DNA of 64,000 nucleotides from contig BTPG01000005.1 in assembly GCA_036245525.1 (NCBI GenBank), forward strand, positions 177,291,539 through 177,355,538. The letters run 5' to 3'. The notes under the pieces were generated by a model, which saw only the letters and a program-made list of their open reading frames with translations, had not been told where the DNA came from and searched no databases. This stretch comes from Semisulcospira habei. Its lineage: Eukaryota > Mollusca > Gastropoda > Semisulcospiridae. Positions 1 through 10,020 of this stretch are shown here, in pieces (positions within the stretch are counted from its first letter, which is position 1; each line of letters starts with the position of its first letter). A program made the position numbers and the translations under genes.

Positions 1-24
1 TAGTGGAGGAATGAAAACAAATAC

Positions 25-185
25 GTTATTGGTTGCAGGGGCTTGCTGCACGGACCCTTGTAGGCCTTCGGGAGGTCAAAGGAACCATTGTACCCCGAAG
101 GCCGAAGGCCTTCGGGGTACAATGGTTCCTTTGACCTCCCGAAGGCCTACAAGGGTCCGTCTAGCAAACCCCTGCGACCAATAAC
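25..185. repeat. Long hairpin (near-perfect inverted repeat)
   Basis: The arms at 51-103 and 107-159 are perfect reverse complements around a 3-nt spacer (GAA), about 53 bp each. The homology continues with a few mismatches to GTTATTGG at 25 and CCAATAAC at 185. No coding sequence is visible. It looks like a hairpin MITE, but I see no second copy of this family in the window and cannot assign a superfamily. Confidence 0.85.
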
Positions 186-284
186 ATATAATATATACTT
201 TCTGCTTGTGTTCCCGTCACCAATGTCCAATACAACTCTATCGCCGTAGCTGGTGTACCTAGTTTCTACTAACTCTTTGGATTT

Positions 285-352
285 CGGTAACGCTTTTTGT
301 CGAGGTGATTCCTTTAGGAGAATCACATCGACAAAACGCGCTACCGACAGCC
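285..352. repeat. Small hairpin, GTCG(A/C)GGTGATTCC family
   Basis: An inverted repeat is centred on GATTCCTTTAGGAGAATC, with flanking TTTTTGTCGAGGTG and CACATCGACAAAA arms. Related hairpins occur at 2396-2482, 11258-11333, 11428-11477 and 14031-14093. The family is defined only by comparison inside this window. Confidence 0.65.
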
Positions 353-365
353 ACAGGGCTAAAAA

Positions 366-367
366 TA

Positions 368-396
<29 letters not shown>
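366..396. repeat. (AAT)n microsatellite
   Basis: About ten AAT/ATA triplets run without interruption. The Tyr-rich and Asn-rich reading frames over it are repeat artefacts. Confidence 0.95.
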
Positions 397-398
<2 letters not shown>

Positions 399-654
399 TG
401 ACGACAATTACAGTGGGTCGCGGAGTGGTCATGCCACAGGACCCTCCCGGCGCTAGCGTGGTGACAGTAGAGTTGAGCAGAACGTCACCAGACACTGGCG
501 TCCCGCTCTGCAGTATGTCCGAGTGCACGTCCACCCAGAACTGAAACCAGAACTCTACGAACGTAGCTCTGAAAGCAACAGAACAGACAACTCAGAACAA
601 AGAAAAAATCCACAGGACGAGACAAGAAGCGAGACGCGTACGCCAAGACATTAA
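397..654. other. Unassigned stretch
   Basis: I see no coding, RNA or repeat signal here. Short open frames start inside the AAT repeat and have no recognisable domain. Confidence 0.5.
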
Positions 655-830
655 TAGGTAAGTTTACAAACCCGTTCTGTACCGAGAAAATCTGAACAAC
701 ATCCAACTGCAAGAGGTACAGATCCTCATGAGCCACCGCAGTTGCAGGGGCTCATGAGGATCTCAACCTCTTGCTGACACCACTTTGATCCTATGTTCCT
801 CGGACAGTTAGGTGTTTTTGGTGCCGAATC
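655..830. repeat. Hairpin element, CTCATGAGGATC family (degenerate)
   Basis: The core AGATCCTCATGAGCC ... GGGGCTCATGAGGATCT forms a hairpin. It is flanked by CTGTACCGAGAAAATCTGAA on the left and by CTTGCTGACACCACTTTG on the right. Both flanks recur at 3576-3807 and 46070-46240, which defines a family. Confidence 0.7.
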
Positions 831-1016
831 AAAAAAGATTGCCGTCTGCGTCTGCTGGCGCTGAAAAGGTTATGATAATGCAGTACTAGAACATGCAATA
901 CAAAATGCAAGATATGGCAAGATAAAATGAGACAAGACGAAAGACACATATGGCAAGACAATACAAGACAAGGTAATACACGACAATACAAGACGTTAGG
1001 CACACATGGCAAGACG

Positions 1017-1357
1017 CAATAGGTGTTGGTTGGTTGGTTAGTTCGGGTTTAACGTCCACAGCACCGAGGTGATCATGGACGGCCCTGACGGGCGGGTTAT
1101 GGGGGACAGGGAAATGTATTGCCTATGAAGTACGACCTGAACACTGATCAACTCAGGCGCACTCCAACTGTGCCACTTTGATTTACCAGGACCTTTCAAC
1201 GGACATGCTATTGAACAAATCCGTTTTTCCCCCTGGATTGTGAGTCCAGCTACCGGGGCCGGGACGGGATTCGAACCCACGACTCGGCGATTCCCTTCGC
1301 TCTCCTGCTCCGACGTTTAACCGCCTGAGCTATTTCGGACTCATCAACAATAGGTGT
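1017..1357 (-). mobile_element. tRNA-derived SINE, full length, with 10-bp target-site duplication
   Basis: On the minus strand the element runs from 1347 to 1027. Its head has an A box (TAGCTCAGGCGG) and a perfect B box (GGTTCGAATCC, 1267-1277), as in tRNA-derived pol III promoters. A unique body follows, then a 3' end of GTTAAACCCGAAC and ACCAACCAACC. CAATAGGTGT is repeated directly at 1017-1026 and 1348-1357, the expected mark of target-primed reverse transcription. Other copies are at 5912-8245, 13012-13195 and, more diverged, 5665-5830. I cannot name the SINE family without a database. Confidence 0.9.
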
Positions 1358-1473
1358 ACGACAAGACCGTGTAATACAAGAAGAGGCAAGAGAAGAAAGG
1401 TATGGTGTGGCAAGACGAAAGATAAGACAAGACGCAAGGCGACTACGGCTCTACTATAAGACAAGACTGTATA

Positions 1474-1546
1474 CTGACGAACAAAAGAAATGCGACATTT
1501 TTGGAATCATCGGAAACACTAAATTCGCATTTCTTTTACAGGATAA
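1474..1546. repeat. Short MITE, AAAAGAAATGCGACAT family
   Basis: The ends AACAAAAGAAATGCGACAT and its degenerate inverse ATTCGCATTTCTTTT flank AATCATCGGAAACACT. The same parts form hairpins at 4054-4142 and 19370-19460. Confidence 0.65.
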
Positions 1547-1640
1547 AACGAGACAAGACAGCTAAGTTCAAACCAAAATATTTGATTACTTCCTAATAGG
1601 CCGGTTGTGAGTTCCCGAGCAGCGCGACTTTGAGCCGAGG

Positions 1641-2005
1641 CAAGACATGGCTAGCCACGAAAATTAGTGTGGGCAAGTTAGCCGATACTGTTTTGCTGTG
1701 AATCACATATAACAAGCAGAAAATTTATGCTCACATTGACGAAGAACTGTTGACGATTGCTTCCTGATCATACAGTTATTACAATACAACCTTTTTAAAT
1801 AGTATTTACTCGCAAATAAAACTGAGGGAAAAAAAATCTCACAACATTCATGAAAACTGCACATGGCGATGAAGCCAGTCACGCTGGCTTCGAAAAATGG
1901 TGATATTGATGAAGGATGGTTGATGAAAACTGGCACCATACGGCATATAACACATCCACTGACACGCAAATCACAGGGAAAGAAATTATACGTTAATATA
2001 CATCA

Positions 2006-2011
<6 letters not shown>
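1641..2011. other. Unassigned stretch
   Basis: AT-rich sequence with no recognisable gene or repeat. The short frames on either strand have no known domain. Confidence 0.4.

Positions 2012-2098
<87 letters not shown>
2012..2098. repeat. (CA)n microsatellite
   Basis: More than 40 consecutive CA units. Confidence 0.97.
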
Positions 2099-2100
<2 letters not shown>

Positions 2101-2395
2101 CGTGCGCATTCACCTAAAGACAACCGGACCCTCGTCTGTAGCAGGTGGGGTCCACTGGAAGGTCACAGACGTCTTTGGACTGCTGCTGGTGTGGGTCCTT
2201 GACTTTCCGTGCCATGTAAACAAACAAATTTGGGTGCCATCTTCAGATCACTACGTATCTGTAGCTCAAGGGTGGATCGACCATGAAGCCTATGATTCTA
2301 GGGACAAGGTCTTGTCCGATAAACTTTGACTTCAGGAGTGTATCATGAAAGCAGTATTACTGTTGTTAGAATGTAAATCAAGGATTTTTCTCCTT

Positions 2396-2482
2396 TTTGG
2401 TTGTCGGTAGCGCTATATATCGCGGTGATTTCTGTCGGAATCACATCGACAAAAAAAGCGCTGTCGGCAGCCAAAGCGTTAG
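2396..2482. repeat. Small hairpin, GTCG(A/C)GGTGATTCC family
   Basis: GGTTGTCGGTAGCGCT and AGCGCTGTCGGCAGCC are near-inverse outer arms. The inner part GTGATTTCTGTCGGAATCAC is palindromic. It is related to 285-352. Confidence 0.65.
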
Positions 2483-2610
2483 GATTCATGCACCAACTAA
2501 ATGTGCTACATTCTGGTACCCGCCAGCAATCGGAATCTTTACAACTTGCCGGGCGGGTAACAGAAGGAGCGTACAAAACATTCACGTGAGTATGACTTTG
2601 AGCCGTTAGG

Positions 2611-2812
2611 TTAACTCATTCTACCCCAACACCGAAATCTGCAAGTTTTCCCGTCGTCCTCTGAAGACTGCATTGAGGTGCAGGACACAGATCGACCATG
2701 ATAGTTCTTGGGTGATGCCAGAATAGCTGCGCCAAGCTATTCTGGCATCACCCTTGAACTGTCATGGTCGATCCTTATCATGTTGTGGTGTGTCTGGGGT
2801 AGAATGAGTTAA
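2611..2812. mobile_element. TTAA-flanked hairpin MITE (GGCGCCAAGCTATTCTGG family)
   Basis: It begins TTAACTCATTCTACCCCAAC and ends with the inverse GGGGTAGAATGAGTTAA. The central hairpin has arms TCGACCATGATAGTTC...GATGCCAGAATAGC and their inverse. Ends of TTAA plus C(C/T)C fit piggyBac-type transposons, which duplicate TTAA; the assignment to that superfamily is inference, because no transposase is present. Confidence 0.8.
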
Positions 2813-2854
2813 AAAAAAAGTCGCAGATCAGCACCGGCACATGGGGTGGTGACA

Positions 2855-3060
2855 TGAGCGACATGCAGGTCAACCTGTTGCGCCCCAAGTACGACATCCT
2901 CAATTCTTTTAGCTGTCCTACGAAGACTACACTACACTCGACCACGATAGTGCAAGGGTGGTGCCAGAATAGCTTGGCGCCTATGGGCGCCAAACTATTC
3001 TGGCACCACCCTTGGACTATCATGGTCGATCCATATCTGGTTGTGGTAAGTCGGGGCTAA
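2855..3060. mobile_element. Degenerate copy of the 2611-2812 hairpin MITE
   Basis: The central hairpin is intact (GGTGCCAGAATAGCTTGGCG around GCCTATGGGC). The outer ends are eroded: GTTGCGCCCCAAGTACGACA on the left, GTAAGTCGGGGCTAAAC on the right. No TTAA is left. Confidence 0.65.
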
Positions 3061-3065
3061 ACAAT

Positions 3066-3165
3066 GTCAGTTGTTGCACATGGGGTAGGGATGGGTGGTA
3101 GGGGGGTGTCTAAAAGTCAGTTGTTGTACACGGGGTATGGATGGGTGGTGGCGATGTCTAAAAGT
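3066..3165. repeat. Two-copy tandem duplication
   Basis: GTCAGTTGTTG(C/T)ACA(T/C)GGGGTA...GATGTCTAAAA occurs twice in direct orientation, with a period of about 50 bp. Confidence 0.6.
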
Positions 3166-3575
3166 CCTGACAAAGTTATGGGGCAGAAAAAAAAAAACCT
3201 CCAAGGAAAACTGAAGAAAGAACCCGAACTAATAAGCAAGCAATGCCACAAGCAAACAGCTTACACCAGTGCACAGACTGCGTGTACCAGTCGGCATGTC
3301 GAAGGTTCCAATCTCAGAAGCTTGATCTCTAGTGGTGTCGGCGTGACGTGCGGTCAACAAAAACCCCTTGAAAGACGTGTTCAGACATCTGGATTCAAGG
3401 GTTACTGTGGAGGGAAAAATAAAGTACATCAGCTATGGGCAGCATCCACTTTGCTGCCGACGTCTTCCATTCTGTCAGACGTCGCTGCGAAACTTCACCA
3501 AAAATCAGCAGTAGGTCAGTCGATCGTCGTCTTCGTCTCAGTTCTTAGTATTGCAATGGTAATAAACATGATGTC
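3166..3575. other. Unassigned stretch inside a 171-codon open frame
   Basis: An open frame covers 3064-3579 on the plus strand. Its translation has no domain that I recognise, and it starts inside the tandem duplication and ends at the next MITE. I do not call it a gene. Confidence 0.35.
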
Positions 3576-3807
3576 TTAACTTCAGTGCCGAGAAAATGTG
3601 AACACCATCCGTCTGCAAGAGGTATAGATCCTCATGAGCCCCCGCAGTTGCGGGGGCTCATGAGGATCTATGCCTCTTGCTGAAACCACTTTGAATCCAT
3701 GTTCCAGGGACAACTATAAGTTTTTTTGTTTTTTTGTTTTTTTTGGGTGCTGAATCAGCGAATAATGTAGAAACACAGTCTGCTTCAGCTGGCACTGAAC
3801 GTGTTAA
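3576..3807. mobile_element. TTAA-flanked hairpin MITE (CTCATGAGGATC family)
   Basis: TTAACTTCAGTGCCGAG at the left and CTGGCACTGAACGTGTTAA at the right are imperfect inverted ends carrying TTAA. The middle is a near-perfect hairpin, GCATAGATCCTCATGAGC and its inverse, around CCCCGCAGTTGCGGGG. A poly-T run interrupts the right half. Confidence 0.75.
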
Positions 3808-4053
3808 AAACAAGCAGAGATAACGTATTGAGATAAACACCACCTCCAGCATCACCACAACCACAGCCACCGCCAACACCACCACCACCAACAACAACCA
3901 CAAGTTTTAACGAGCCACCTATATCCGCTGTGCTAGAGCAAACATGCGTTGCTAGTTATCAAAATACAACTACTGTTTGCGAGGTGGTCTTTATGTTACG
4001 TAATCGTGACACTGACATGCTTGTCAATATGATGGGTACTCATATACTGGCGA

Positions 4054-4142
4054 GGAAAAGAAACGCGACATTTTTTTAATCATCGGAAACACTTCAGCGT
4101 TTCCGATGATGCCGACAATGTCGCGGCATTTCTTTTGCTCGT
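4054..4142. repeat. Hairpin MITE, AAAAGAAATGCGACAT family
   Basis: AAAAGAAACGCGACATT pairs with its near-inverse at the right end, and AATCATCGGAAACAC pairs with GTTTCCGATGAT. It is related to 1474-1546 and 19370-19460. Confidence 0.7.
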
Positions 4143-4149
4143 CCGGGTA

Positions 4150-4720
4150 TACAGTAATTGTCTTTCATTGACCTGTGGTGGTCCCTGATCACTTATTACT
4201 AAAGAGGGACTCAAAATTGTAATAGTCAGTCAGTCTGACCTGTGATGCTGGGTCCTCCGGGCGTGTAGCTGCTGGATGAGACAGACACGGCAAAAGGCGA
4301 TGCCGTCTCTCGGGGGTGTGCGGGCATGTGTCCGGGGCGGGGGTTGAGGGTGGTGCAGGCACTTGGGTCGGCACCCGTACTGTAGGAGTTAGTCGGTGAC
4401 CATAGACAGACGGCACTCAGCAAGAACAGAGGCACTCTTGCCCGAGCTGCGGTCATGGTGGTGGTGGTGGTATGAGCTAAAATAATATGAACTTGTTGAC
4501 TATAAACATTATCAGCATCGTTGTCCTGAGATTGAGGGTATGTGTCCAGCGCTCAGTTGCATGAGTAAACTTACAGCCTGCACGTGCAACAAATCAAGGT
4601 GCTTCTATTGAGGGTGGAGCAGGTACTTGGGTAAGTCAACAGCCTGCTAAGCGGAGGTTGGATCAAGTCCGAAAATTGCGCGTATTCCTGCTGGTTCAGG
4701 TCACATGGCACCTGGAGTCA
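4150..4720. other. Unassigned stretch
   Basis: I see no gene or clear repeat. CAGTTGCATGAGTAAACTTA near 4556 resembles the left end of the hairpin at 4727-4826 and may be an old fragment of it. Confidence 0.4.
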
Positions 4721-4726
4721 GTTGCA

Positions 4727-4826
4727 TAAGTGAACTTAGTCCTGCGCCAGCCACTAAGCAAGGTGCTCCGCTATAGCGGAGCGCCTTGCTTAGCGACTAG
4801 CGCAGGAGTAAGTTCACTCATGCAAA
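4727..4826. repeat. Hairpin element with long arms
   Basis: TTGCATAAGTGAACTTAGTC pairs with the inverse right end. The centre CTCCGCTATAGCGGAG is a perfect palindrome. Arms are about 48 bp with few mismatches. Confidence 0.8.
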
Positions 4827-5021
4827 CGGCCCCTGGTGCTTTTCAGTTCATTAGGTGTTTCCAGCCTTCTTACAACTGTGCACCTTTTTTAAATGGCAGT
4901 TTAGAAATCATTCACATAGGTGCCTTTAAAGGTCGACTGTGCACCAGCTTTGGGAGATATATCGGGCATGGTTGTTCGACGGTAGTGGAAAATTAGCTTG
5001 GTGCCTTACACATATATCGTC

Positions 5022-5130
5022 ATGCGATGGCAAGCGCCTTAATGTCCATTTTTGTGCAAAGCGAGATTTTCATTGTATTACATAGTCTCGCTTTTCACAA
5101 AAAATGGACATAATGGTTTTGGTCATCGCA
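5022..5130. repeat. Hairpin element
   Basis: ATGCGATGGC...AATGTCCATTTTTGTG and AGCGAGA pair with TCTCGCT and CACAAAAAATGGACATAAT...CATCGCA. The loop is about 19 nt. No second copy is seen. Confidence 0.75.
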
Positions 5131-5539
5131 CATTAGTCCATAGTGTGGCTGAAACATTAAACATAGCAAATTCATGTTGCATTCCGTCAAAAAGTAAACT
5201 TACCTGTCTGCTAGCTTTACGAACGAGTGTGAATGAAAATGCTCTGCCGACACGGCGAGACCTCTTTTCAACTCACTGGAGATTATCGGGTGGCTAAACA
5301 GATATAAACTAAAGTGCTGAGACCAGGCAAAAAGTAAGGCGTACACTATCAAGATGATACAAATAAAACATCACATTCCGGCATCACTGCCTGTACTATC
5401 AAACAACGAACTTTAGACAGATGTCAGTTTATTGACTCCTTTACTGCCAGTAGACGCAGATTGTGTTTTGGAAATGATTGTTAATTCAACACCAAAGAGC
5501 CACAGCTTTGAAAGGAACATGGATACAGAGTGATTTCAA
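5131..5539. other. Unassigned stretch
   Basis: No gene is visible. CTCCTTTACTGCCAGTAGAC near 5435 resembles the ends of the CTCATGAGGATC MITEs, so this may be the eroded left part of the hairpin at 5540. Confidence 0.4.
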
Positions 5540-5603
5540 CAAGAGGCATAGATCTTCATGAGCCCCCGCTGTCGCGGGGGCTCATGAAGATCTATGCCTC
5601 TTG
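5540..5603. repeat. Perfect hairpin core, CTCATGAGGATC family
   Basis: CAAGAGGCATAGATCTTCAT plus GAGCCCCCGC pairs with its complete inverse. The loop is a few nucleotides (TGTC). Confidence 0.85.
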
Positions 5604-5664
5604 CAGTAAGGTGGTGTTCAGTTTCAGTTCAGTGAACGGGTTGATAAAGCAACTGGTGATACAG

Positions 5665-5830
5665 GCATGTTTCGCGAGCGAGCCCAAGGCGGCTAAACGT
5701 CGCAGCGAAGTGTACAACCGGAAAGGCCGTGAGTTCGAGCCACGCTCCCGACCCTGGTAATCCAGGGGAAAAGACGAGCATGTCCGCTCAAAGGTCTTAG
5801 TAAATAAAAAGACCCCCTGTAGCCCTCCCC
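5665..5830 (+). mobile_element. Diverged tRNA-derived SINE
   Basis: Compared with the copy at 1017-1357, it keeps GGCGGCTAAACGTCG near the A box, GTGAGTTCGAGCC at the B box, and CAGGGG-AAAA and TGTCCGCTCAAAGGTC in the body. Its 3' end is lost in a C-rich run. Confidence 0.6.
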
Positions 5831-5911
5831 CCCCCCCCCCTCTCTGAGCGGCCCGAATGCCTGAAATTGTGTCACGGTGTACCTAGTCCGTTTGAGGTAC
5901 ACGTAGGTTTT

Positions 5912-8245
5912 CCACTGTCCCTTAAAGTCCGAAATAGCTCAGGCGGTTAAGCGTCGGAGCAGGAGAGCGAATCCCCGTCCCGGCCCCGGTAGATGGACTC
6001 GCAAACCAGGGGGAAAAGAAGGGCCTGTTTAGTAGCATGTCTGTTGAAAGGTCCTGTGGTAAATCAAAGTGGCACAGGTGGAGTGCGTCTGAGTTGATCA
6101 GTGTTCAGGTCGTACTCCATAGGAAATAGAGTTCTATTGTAGATTTGAGAAAGATGATCTGAATGATACTTAGATAGCATGATTTCCCAGCTTAAAGTAA
6201 ATGTGGCAGGCAATGTTGATGAAGACTTTGAGATCCATGGCAAGGCGGTTGAGACGCTTTTTAGCAAACTGAATGTTAAGAAAGCAGTAGGCCCTGAAAA
6301 TATTTGCGGTAGAGTTTTGAGATTATGTGCCAGTCAGTTGTCTGTTGTTTATAACCGTTTGTTTAGCTGGTCTCTGAAGGAATGCACTGTACCTAGGCTC
6401 TGGAAAACATCTACAGTCTGCCCTGTCCCCAAGAACAACAAGCCCAAGACACTCAATGACTATCGCCCTGTAGCTCTCACCTCTACAGTAATGAAGTGCT
6501 TTGAGCGTGTTGTCCTTTCTAGACTGCTCGATCAGGTCAAGCCCTATCAAGATCCTTTCCAGTTTGCATACAAGCAAAACAGATGTACAGACGACGCCAC
6601 ACTCACACTCCTGCACCATGCATACACACATTTAGAAAAACCTGGCTCTTTTTATAGACTTTTCTTCAGCCTTCAACACTATACAACCCTATCTCATAGC
6701 TCAAACACTTCTCTGTTACAATATAACTCCAAGGCTTATCCTATGGATTGTCAACTTCCTTGTAAATAGGACCCAGTCAGTTGGCTTTCAAACAGCTCTC
6801 TCATCCCTTAGGTCCACTTCCATAGGCGCCCCTCAAGGTACAGTTCTCTCCCCTGTGCTATTCACACTCTACACTAACGATTGTAGTGGCACTGACTCTA
6901 CACTTCTTATAAAATACTCGGATGACACTGCCTTAGAAGATCTCTCCAATAATGATGCGACTTACTTCACTAGAACGTTTTAGTGTTTGGTGTAAAGATA
7001 ATTTTCTAGACCTAAATGTGAGTAAGACCAAGGAACTACTGATAGACTTTCGACTGAAGAAACCCTGCCCCTGTCCCTGTTCTGATGATCGATGATGTGT
7101 CTGTTGAGCGTGTGACTGAGTATAAGTATCTTGGAACAGTCATAGATGATAAGTTGTCCTTTAACGCAAACACCACCCTCATACACAAGAAATGTCAGTC
7201 ACGCATCTACTGCCTCCAGAAACTCAGGAAGCTGAATGTGAACCCCGGCCCTCTGTCCTTCAAACTTTCTACTGTTCTTTTATTGAGTCTGTCATCACTT
7301 TCGGTTCTGTGTGCTGGTATGGAGGTCTGAGTGTGAAGAACAAGAACACCCTGGCACGAATGGTAAACATCTGCAGCAAAGTGACTGGCAGTAAGCAAGC
7401 CAGTGTGGAGTCCCTGTATGAACAGCGTGTGGAGATAAAGGGTAGGCGGATAGCTTTCAGACAGATCCCATGTACTTGCCCACCTCTATGAACTCCTCCC
7501 CTCTGGCGGCAGACTCCGCACGCACAAAGCTAGGACACTCAGACTACCGCACAGTTTCATCCCCAAATCCATCACTCTAAGCAATTTGTAGGTACATCCA
7601 CGCATACCCAAACCTAACTCCTCCCCTATCCTCCTTTACCTGTGCAATCAGTAGGAATGGAGCTTGTTGATTTTAGAGAAGTGATTATTATTATATTGTG
7701 TTTTATTTGGCGGTGAACATGGACATATTGAGATTGTTGTTACTGAGTGTTTACCCACTAATTATTTTACTAAGGTAGATTTTAATTACGCAGCTTGTGC
7801 AATAAATGTAATAATGTATTGAGACGTTTGTATAACAAGTAGTGAGGGTTAGGATTAGGTTGAAACACGCGTATTATGTATGCATGTGTAGAGGTGGGTG
7901 TGAATGTGTAAGTGCCGCTCAGTTCAGTCCATAAAAGATGTTTATGTGTGAGATGTGTAAGAGTTATGTGTAAAGATTTTGTAGTGTTTACTTATGTCCA
8001 TTTGGAATTTGTAGCTATGCAAGTGCAGGGAGAAAATGTTCATAATTATGTTATAATGTTTCCATGTCTTGTTTGTACTATTTGCTATAAATGTACCACA
8101 ACCGAATTTCTCTTTTCGAGATAATAAAGTACTCTTATTCTTATTTCCCTGTCCCCCAATAACCCGCCCGTCAGGCCGTCCATTATCACTTTGGTGCCGT
8201 TGACGTTAAACCCCGAAATAACCAACCAACCAACCACTGTCCCTT
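5912..8245 (+). mobile_element. tRNA-derived SINE split by a LINE; 12-bp target-site duplication intact
   Basis: The SINE head and body lie at 5924-6128 and its tail at 8142-8233 (ATTTCCCTGTCCCCC to ACCAACCAACCAA). CCACTGTCCCTT is duplicated at 5912-5923 and 8234-8245, outside both halves, so the two parts are one insertion later split by the LINE at 6129-8141. Compared with the copy at 1017-1357, about 25 bp that include the B box are missing, so this copy probably could not be transcribed by pol III in its present state. Confidence 0.9.
6129..8141 (+). pseudogene. 5'-truncated CR1/Rex-like LINE, reverse transcriptase pseudogene
   Basis: The frame at 6179-6660 encodes the start of a non-LTR reverse transcriptase: KAVGPENICGR, then DYRPVALTSTVMKCFERVV, then FAYKQNRCTDDATLTLLH. 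A frameshift near 6660 breaks the first catalytic motif. Another frame continues with GAPQGTVLSPVLFTLYTND and the palm motif KYSDD (usually YADD) near 6910. Further on come VERVTEYKYLGTVID and a thumb/C-terminal region up to about 7490. The endonuclease domain is absent. The 3' end is AATAAAGTACTCTTATTC, followed directly by the resumed SINE. Motif order and spacing fit the CR1/Rex1 group; this is from memory of the family, not a search. Confidence 0.85.
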
Positions 8246-8609
8246 GTGCGCATCGGTCACTGGAACTCTCCTACGTACAAAGGAGAAAAAGACATTTTTC
8301 TTTCATTTTATGACATTCAAACTTCATGAGTGAAATTAACCCCTTTTGTCAAGCGTTATTGTAAGAATTTGAATTTTGTCAAAGCTGTACATTTTGTTGC
8401 TGCCGTCTAACGATTTTCTTTTGGGTCTCGTTTTGTCATTGTCAACCGTATTGAAAATACGGTAGACTTTGAAATGGGGCTGGTCGGAACGCATTCCGGA
8501 GCATGCACATGACGTTTTTGGCGTGCGGGGCAGAAATTCTGGCTAAGAAGTAACACGATAAAAATGACGTCACGTCTAGCTACGCAAACCTTGCTAGAGA
8601 ACCAAAGTG

Positions 8610-8610
<1 letters not shown>
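8246..8610. other. Unassigned AT-rich stretch
   Basis: Nothing recognisable on either strand. Confidence 0.4.

Positions 8611-8689
<79 letters not shown>
8611..8689. repeat. (TG)n microsatellite
   Basis: About 39 consecutive TG units. Confidence 0.97.
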
Positions 8690-9050
8690 CAGCGACTAGA
8701 GCCCGCCTTTGAGGACGGACAAGCTTGAAATTTTAGGAAATTTCCCTAAAAGAATTATCTCGAGACATTTTTTTAAATATTTTTTTTATTAAGATGCTCT
8801 TTGGCGAGAAAATGGCCGTTTTACAAAAAAACCGGTTGATCCACACTGGAGTCCATAATTTTTCTTATTTTTACTAGATATTTTGCATATAGCTAGATAA
8901 AAGGGAGATATTCAATGAGTTCGTTAACAAGCATTGTACTTCTAGAACCTTATGAGTGATTATTAAATATTTAAAAAAATAAAAATATTTTTTTCACGTT
9001 TTGGGGATTAATTTCACGCATAATATGGGTTAATCTTAAAACAATTGAAT
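8690..9050. other. Unassigned AT-rich stretch
   Basis: Long T and A runs. No gene or family recognised. Confidence 0.4.
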
Positions 9051-9185
9051 CTTTTTTACGAAAAAATATTCTTCTCATTAATAATCGCATGATTTTTCGT
9101 ATACGGTATTTACATAAGCTTACAGTTTGTCTCGGGTGTCGGGTACGATTAAGTCAATTGCGACCTGTGTGCCCTAGGTGTGAGA
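9051..9185. repeat. Direct repeat, copy 1 of 2
   Basis: TTTTTACGAAAAAAT...CTTCTCATTAATA...GCATAAGCTTACAGTTTGTC...CCCTAGGTGTGA is repeated in the same orientation at 9779-9913 with roughly 75-80% identity by eye. The pair brackets the ATACA array. Confidence 0.75.
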
Positions 9186-9261
9186 ATCAGACAATATTTT
9201 CTGCAACACTTTTTGGGAGTCATTTGTAAAACAGCTGACATAACGTTAATTTTTCTTTTAC

Positions 9262-9432
9262 AATACAATACAATACAATACAATACAATACAATATAATA
9301 CAATACAATACAATACAATACAATACAATACAATACAATACAATAAATACAATACAATACAATACAATACAATACAATATAATACAATACAATACAATAC
9401 AATACAATACAATACAATACAATACAATACAA
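9262..9432. repeat. (ATACA)n pentanucleotide microsatellite
   Basis: About 34 ATACA units with two or three short interruptions (AATATAATAC, AATAAATAC). The Ile-Val-Leu-Tyr-Cys and Asn-Thr-Ile-Gln-Tyr repeat translations are artefacts. Confidence 0.97.
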
Positions 9433-9549
9433 CTTTACTGTCTGTTCGAGTCAAAGCACGACAGAAATTTGCCTTTTTGGCTCGTTATAAACAACAAGAC
9501 AAGACACCAATAAACGCTATAAGAACATTCCATTAAAATTATCATTGCA

Positions 9550-9634
9550 GCAATCTATCACAAGCAATATATCACAAGCAATCTATCACAAGCAATATAT
9601 CACAAGCAATCTATCACAAGCAATCTGTCACAAG
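9550..9634. repeat. 14-bp tandem repeat
   Basis: CAAGCAAT(C/A)TATCA occurs about six times; alternate units differ at the C/A position. Confidence 0.9.
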
Positions 9635-9778
9635 ATGGGAGGTAATGTTAAGTAGATCACATATTATATATCACGTTATTATAAACAAAATCGAGACAGC
9701 AGTTGGAATAAAAGACTTCAGTCTTAAAAACATTCTTTTTTTGGCAAGTGGCATGTTGAAACATCTGCCTGATGGTAG

Positions 9779-9913
9779 CATTTTACGAAAAAAAAATCTT
9801 CTCATTAATACCCGCATAATTTTTCATGGATAGTGTTTGCATAAGCCTGCTGTTTGTCCCGGCCCTGGGGTAGGATTAGGTCAAAATTGTGACCTGTAAG
9901 CCCTAGGCGTGAA
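9779..9913. repeat. Direct repeat, copy 2 of 2
   Basis: Matches 9051-9185. TTTTTCATGGATAGTGTTTG and CATAAGCCTGCTGTTTGTCC align with the first copy. Confidence 0.75.
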
Positions 9914-9943
9914 CAAGAAAATTGCAAAGTTGATTCTCTGATA

Positions 9944-10020
9944 GAATGGCGGGAATCGCCGTGTGTCCGTCTTTATTTCTGTGTGCCAGGGTGTGTGGAT
10001 CAGAGGGTGGGTTAGAGTAG
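9944..10020. repeat. Direct repeat, paired with 10963-11045
   Basis: ATGGCGGGAATCGCCGTGTG then TCCGTCTTTATT...GATCAGAGG.TGG.TTAGAG is found again about 1 kb downstream in the same orientation. The spacing would suit the repeats of a small retroelement, but no LTR ends can be defined. Confidence 0.65.

Larger units (their letters stand above)
880..1640. repeat. Degenerate CAAGA-rich simple-sequence tract
   Basis: ACAAGAC, GCAAGAC and GATAAGAC words recur irregularly on both sides of the SINE at 1027-1347, so the tract predates that insertion. No gene is visible. Confidence 0.6.

Noticed and set aside
1..200. Cruciform at the window start as a replication origin or attachment site
   Set aside because: Nothing beyond the inverted repeat supports it, and similar hairpins are common here as mobile elements.
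3064..3579. 171-codon plus-strand frame as a host gene
   Set aside because: It has no domain, begins in a tandem duplication and ends at a MITE boundary.
5924..6010. A real tRNA gene suggested by the A box
   Set aside because: It lacks the B box and cloverleaf, and is followed by the SINE body and tail with a target-site duplication.
9149..9536. Long open frames on both strands with Ile-Val-Leu-Tyr-Cys or Asn-Thr-Ile-Gln-Tyr repeats
   Set aside because: They translate the ATACA microsatellite; a 5-bp unit gives a 15-bp codon cycle with no stop.
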